This document shows positions 60,991 to 64,000 of a DNA stretch of 64,000 bases, piece after piece. The position numbers and the translations under genes were made by a program. The notes under the pieces are model-generated. The model saw nothing but the letters and a program-made list of their open reading frames with translations, did not search any database and was not told the origin of the DNA. Position 1 is the stretch's first letter; each line of letters begins with the position of its first letter. Origin of the DNA: Sulfitobacter undariae (GTDB lineage Bacteria > Pseudomonadota > Alphaproteobacteria > Rhodobacterales > Rhodobacteraceae); NCBI RefSeq assembly GCF_014196805.1, contig NZ_JACIEI010000007.1, forward strand, positions 1-64,000. The letters are read 5' to 3'.

Positions 60991-62145
60991 TCATGATTTT
61001 CGACGCAGCCCTGCCAAGGCAACGTGCAAGATCATCGCCAGCAAGAAGGCCATGCCCGCCAGTACCGGCAGGCTGACATAGCCCCATCCCGCCAAAGCCA
61101 TGGCCATAACGGGTGTGCCCAGCGTATTACCAAGATTTCCCATCTGCGCCATCGCACCATTTGCTTGGGCTTGCGCCTGCGGTGTGGCGTTCAACTGTGG
61201 CACTGCAGCAAAGCTGGCCCCTTGGATCAAGCCCACGGCCACCGCCAACCCCATACAGGCCAGCGCTCCGGCAGGTGTCACCCAAAGCCAGAGCATCGAG
61301 AGCGCGGCAAGGCCAAACCCCATGATCACCACCTGAACTGCGGGAATACGGCGCAACATGGCAACGCCGATCGTCATCGAAACCGCAATACTGACCAGCG
61401 GCATTGTCCCCATGACCAAACTGCGGATCGAGGGATCAAGGTAAGGCGGCAAAACCGTCAGGGTCGCCACATAGCAAAAGGTATAGAACAGCCACCCTAT
61501 GGCGGGCGCGTTGATATAAGGAGAGCGGTAAATGGCGATATGTGTGGCCAGCACCGTGCGTAACGAAAATTCAGGCACCACGCCTTCATCTGGCAGACTG
61601 CGCAAGCGCGGGCTGAGGTAGAGCGCAAACCCTGCCATATAGACCGCATGCAGCCCAAAAAGCGCAGGAATGCCAACGTTTATCGCTAAAGGCCGTCCGC
61701 CCCACGCCATCACAGCAAAGGCAACGCCAAAGAAGGTCCCCCATAGGGTCAGCGCAAGCCCGCGCTGCCGATCTGTCGCGATCTGGGCAATCAGGGTCGG
61801 TGCAGCCACAACAATGGCCAAATGGGATATCCCCTCAATCAGGCGCAAGGCCAGCATCGCAGGCAGCGGCGGCAGCAAAGCTTGGCCCAGTGACACAGCA
61901 GCGCCGAGCCAAAGCGCACCCAAAAGAGCGCGGCGATAGCGAATGCGCGCCACCAGCATCGCCGCAACCACGCCCAGCACAATCCCGATGCCCCCGACCA
62001 TAGAAACCATCCAACCCAAGCCCGCACCGCCATCAGGATATGCGCTGCCCAGCAGGTCGTAGATCACAGATATTTTGGCATATTGCATGGCCGCGCCCAG
62101 CCCTGCGCCCCACAGCGCCAGTATCAGCGGCCATGAACCGATCAT
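60991..62145 (-). CDS. MFS transporter
   Basis: 384 aa, twelve predicted membrane helices. The first half has WMVSMVGGIGIVLGVVAAMLVARIRYRRALLGALWLGA, the usual helix2-3 loop of major facilitator proteins (G...R..RR). RQRGLALTLWGTFFGVAFAVMAWGG follows. No substrate-specific motif was recognised. It starts with MIGSWPLILALWGAGLGAAMQY. Its promoter region is very close to the methyltransferase gene upstream. Confidence 0.85.
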   Translation of the reverse strand: MIGSWPLILALWGAGLGAAMQYAKISVIYDLLGSAYPDGGAGLGWMVSMVGGIGIVLGVVAAMLVARIRYRRALLGALWLGAAVSLGQALLPPLPAMLALRLIEGISHLAIVVAAPTLIAQIATDRQRGLALTLWGTFFGVAFAVMAWGGRPLAINVGIPALFGLHAVYMAGFALYLSPRLRSLPDEGVVPEFSLRTVLATHIAIYRSPYINAPAIGWLFYTFCYVATLTVLPPYLDPSIRSLVMGTMPLVSIAVSMTIGVAMLRRIPAVQVVIMGFGLAALSMLWLWVTPAGALACMGLAVAVGLIQGASFAAVPQLNATPQAQAQANGAMAQMGNLGNTLGTPVMAMALAGWGYVSLPVLAGMAFLLAMILHVALAGLRRKS

Positions 62146-62161
62146 AACGATAACACTGGCA

Positions 62162-62725
62162 TCAGCTGCGCTCGGCCATGGCCCATGCGCAGATCGGCAT
62201 CATCGGATCATCTTCAATGTCATCTGTTGCTTCGTCATACTCGGGCGGCCAAACATCTTCGAGGTTGCGTTGGGCCACATGGCGGTTGCCCCATTGGAAT
62301 GACTGGATAAGGTGTTCCTCAAACCCGCATTCAATCAGAAAGTTCTTGAGCCCCCGTGCAGACCAGCGCGAGTTATCCATCGGCGCGGCATGAAACGGCA
62401 CATAGAATGGCACAGCCACCCAGAATTTACCGCCCTTTTTCAACATCTGGCGCACATGTTTGGTGGCAACATATGGGCGGTCCAGATGTTCCCACACTTG
62501 ATTGGCCAAGATCAGATCAAATTTACGCATCTTGCCTGTGGCAGGGTCCAGATAAGGGCCTGCGCAAATGTCATATTCGGGATAACGGAACTGCTCATAG
62601 CTTTTGAAATCAAACTGCGTGCCATAATGGCCCGATATCTCGGCCACCTTCAGGTTTTGCGGTTTGAGTTCTTGGATCATCCGGCGTGAAGCCGGCCCCA
62701 TGACGACGCGATTTAAACTTACCAT
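62162..62725 (-). CDS. Class I SAM-dependent methyltransferase
   Basis: 187 aa. The central motif FDLILANQVWEHLDRPYVATKHVRQMLKKGGKFWVAVPFYVPFHAAPMDNSRWSARGL is the motif II-III core of Methyltransf_11-type enzymes. The first Gly motif is atypical (VAEISGHYGTQF), with polar instead of small residues. Small for a methyltransferase and without a target-recognition domain. Substrate unknown. Confidence 0.78.
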   Translation of the reverse strand: MVSLNRVVMGPASRRMIQELKPQNLKVAEISGHYGTQFDFKSYEQFRYPEYDICAGPYLDPATGKMRKFDLILANQVWEHLDRPYVATKHVRQMLKKGGKFWVAVPFYVPFHAAPMDNSRWSARGLKNFLIECGFEEHLIQSFQWGNRHVAQRNLEDVWPPEYDEATDDIEDDPMMPICAWAMAERS

Positions 62726-62895
62726 GACATAACTATGTCAGGGGCGATTGCGCGGGTCTAGGGCAAAGCACCCGCTAAGGAATATACGTCCCGTGCTGTG
62801 AAAAGGTGAAAAGTTTGAAACTTCCGCACCGGATCAATCGTGAGTGCTGCATAGGTCGAAATAAACCTGCCCCTAGTTTTACAAAGGACGCCCAA

Positions 62896-63744
62896 ATGCT
62901 CAAGCTACTCTCAACCACAACCTTGCTCGCGCTTTCCACATCTGCTGTTTTTGCGGAGGGCCAGCCCACGATGAGCGGCTATGGCCTGACCACTGACGGC
63001 GCATCTCTGGTGGTGTTTTCCGACATTTCCGCCCCTTCTGAGGCCACCAAAATCGAGCTGAACGGCGGTACATTGGATGCCATCGCCTACCGCCCAGTGA
63101 CAGGCGAGCTGATCGGGTTTTCCAAAGCTGGCAACGTCTATGTCGTGGATACAACAACAGGGGCGTTGACAGATATCAAAGCAACCTTCGCACCTGAAGT
63201 CAGCATGGGCGATGATGCTGCCGTGGCGTTTGATTTCAACAACAAAATCGACGCTGTGCGTGCAGTGTCGTCCGATGGCGTGAATGTGGTATATTTCCCG
63301 ACGGATTTCGGCGGTGACAAAGCCAATTCCGTCCTGCGCTTTACCGACCTGGCCTATGCCGAGGGCGATGCAAACCAAGGGGCAACACCGATGGTCTTTG
63401 CCAACGCCTATACCAACGCGGTGAACGGTGCCAAGCAAGACACAACTTTCCAATATGCTTTGGACAGCGGTTTGAATGCTCTGGTCAGCCTTGCCAACAA
63501 CGAAGGCACGTTGACCACGGTTGCGCCGCTGACATTGGACGGTGCGCCCTTTGACGTAACTATGGCGGGCGGTTTTGACATTATCTCGCCTGCCGCAGGC
63601 GAAGATATGGCCGTCGCCCTTCTGGCGATAGAAGGTGGCGAGACATCCGGCCTATATCAAATCGATCTGAGCAGCGGTGCCCTGACCTTGATGGGCGATA
63701 CAGGTATGGATAGTTTCAGCAGCTTTGCCGCAATGATGCACTAA
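62896..63744 (+). CDS. DUF4394-domain secreted protein
   Basis: 282 aa from ATG 62896, with AAAGGA about ten bases before; a longer frame lacks a site. Signal peptide MLKLLSTTTLLALSTSAVFAEGQ. Beta-propeller-like repeats: LTTDGASLVVFSDI, LDAIAYRPVTGELIGFSKAGNVYVVDTTTGAL, and VAFDFNNKIDAVRAVSSDGVNVVYFP, then the late GGETSGLYQIDLSSGALTLMGDTGM. The DUF4394 family has no known function; similar proteins are periplasmic or surface. Confidence 0.78.
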   Translation: MLKLLSTTTLLALSTSAVFAEGQPTMSGYGLTTDGASLVVFSDISAPSEATKIELNGGTLDAIAYRPVTGELIGFSKAGNVYVVDTTTGALTDIKATFAPEVSMGDDAAVAFDFNNKIDAVRAVSSDGVNVVYFPTDFGGDKANSVLRFTDLAYAEGDANQGATPMVFANAYTNAVNGAKQDTTFQYALDSGLNALVSLANNEGTLTTVAPLTLDGAPFDVTMAGGFDIISPAAGEDMAVALLAIEGGETSGLYQIDLSSGALTLMGDTGMDSFSSFAAMMH

Positions 63745-63773
63745 TTTAAAGGCCGTTCATACAGGCACATAAC

Positions 63774-63802
63774 AAAGGGCGCAGAGGTAATCTGCGCCCT
63801 TT
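63774..63802. terminator. Terminator between DUF4394 gene and lpdA
   Basis: AAAGGGCGCAGA / TCTGCGCCCTTT (63774-63785 and 63791-63802), perfect 12-base stem with five-base loop, followed by T on plus; also usable by lpdA on minus. Confidence 0.9.
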
Positions 63803-63843
63803 TATCTATGCCGCTAAAGTGGGGTTTCCCCCTGCCCTTTACG

Positions 63844-64000
63844 TTACATGTGGATGACTTTGCCATAGGCATCCAGCACGGATTCATGCATCATTTCCGA
63901 CAAGGTCGGATGTGGGAATACGGTGTTCATCAAGTCTTCTTCGGTGGTTTCCAACTGACGGCCCACCACATAACCCTGAATCAACTCGGTCACTTCGGCA
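63844..64000 (-). CDS. lpdA: Dihydrolipoamide dehydrogenase, C-terminal end (partial)
   Basis: 51 residues before the stop at 63844-63846, beginning at the window edge: AEVTELIQGYVVGRQLETTEED..MNTVFPHPTLSEMMHESVLDAYGKVIHM. The HPTLSE motif, with the active-site His of the partner subunit, and the C-terminal helix are those of lipoamide dehydrogenase, the E3 of 2-oxoacid dehydrogenase complexes. The rest of the gene and its complex are off the window. Terminator follows. Confidence 0.9.
   Translation of the reverse strand, partial: AEVTELIQGYVVGRQLETTEEDLMNTVFPHPTLSEMMHESVLDAYGKVIHM

Overview
The window reads as a chromosomal segment of an alphaproteobacterium of the Rhodobacteraceae (Roseobacter group). 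This rests on the gene set and neighbourhoods: a TRAP transporter with a DctB/DctD-type two-component system, the cysG-DUF2849-cysI-cysH-DUF934-fpr block, a form II CoxSLM cluster, a Calvin/pentose block with two GAPDH genes, a valine-degradation run starting with mmsA, and an RTX protein with the Roseobacter-type Hint domain. No rRNA, tRNA, CRISPR array or prophage was seen.

Layout. 1-94: right end of an IS66-family element inserted into an RTX/Hint gene (to 3503). 3.6-7.7 kb (minus): a four-gene exporter (FtsX-type permease, ATPase, HlyD-type adaptor, TolC-type lipoprotein), with two strong dyads upstream. 8.0-15.0 kb: an iron/heme locus with a siderophore-interacting flavoprotein and a short HemS-like protein on minus, and a TonB receptor, SbmA/YddA-type ABC protein and ChaN on plus. 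15.2-18.8 kb: a SatD-like/DUF3307 pair with a perfect palindrome between them, then an IscA-type protein, a TfoX-N protein, an HD hydrolase and a 2OG-Fe oxygenase. 19-26.2 kb: tpiA, then TRAP genes, a degenerate NtrC-family regulator and its kinase. 26.2-32.2 kb: an Lrp regulator divergent from the assimilatory sulfate/sulfite genes. 32.3-34.7 kb: an M50-like membrane peptidase, an alanine-rich 11-mer repeat protein and infC, which starts at ATC. 34.8-40.8 kb: form II CO-dehydrogenase-like hydroxylase and its maturation genes. 40.9-41.7 kb: BolA, a 37-aa membrane peptide and a monothiol glutaredoxin. 41.8-44.8 kb: a LysR regulator, a DUF481 porin-like protein, zapA and a coiled-coil partner. 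45-51.6 kb: tkt, gap (NADP-like), a 47-aa membrane peptide, gap (NAD-like), coaD. 51.7-58 kb: a CBS protein, then LysR divergent from mmsA and three further valine genes. 58-64 kb: uvrA with a probable SOS box, an MFS transporter, a methyltransferase, a DUF4394 protein and the 3' end of lpdA.

How it fits together: most of the window is core metabolism and housekeeping, with transport and iron-scavenging modules between. The parts that depart most from textbook families are the DctD-like regulator, which lacks the sigma-54 contact loop but has a matching pair of palindromes upstream of dctP; the SatD/DUF3307 pair with its operator-like palindrome; the TonB/YddA-like/ChaN uptake set; the 11-mer repeat protein; and several tiny membrane proteins overlapping or lying close to metabolic genes. 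All function calls come from reading the sequence and remembered family features. No database search was run.
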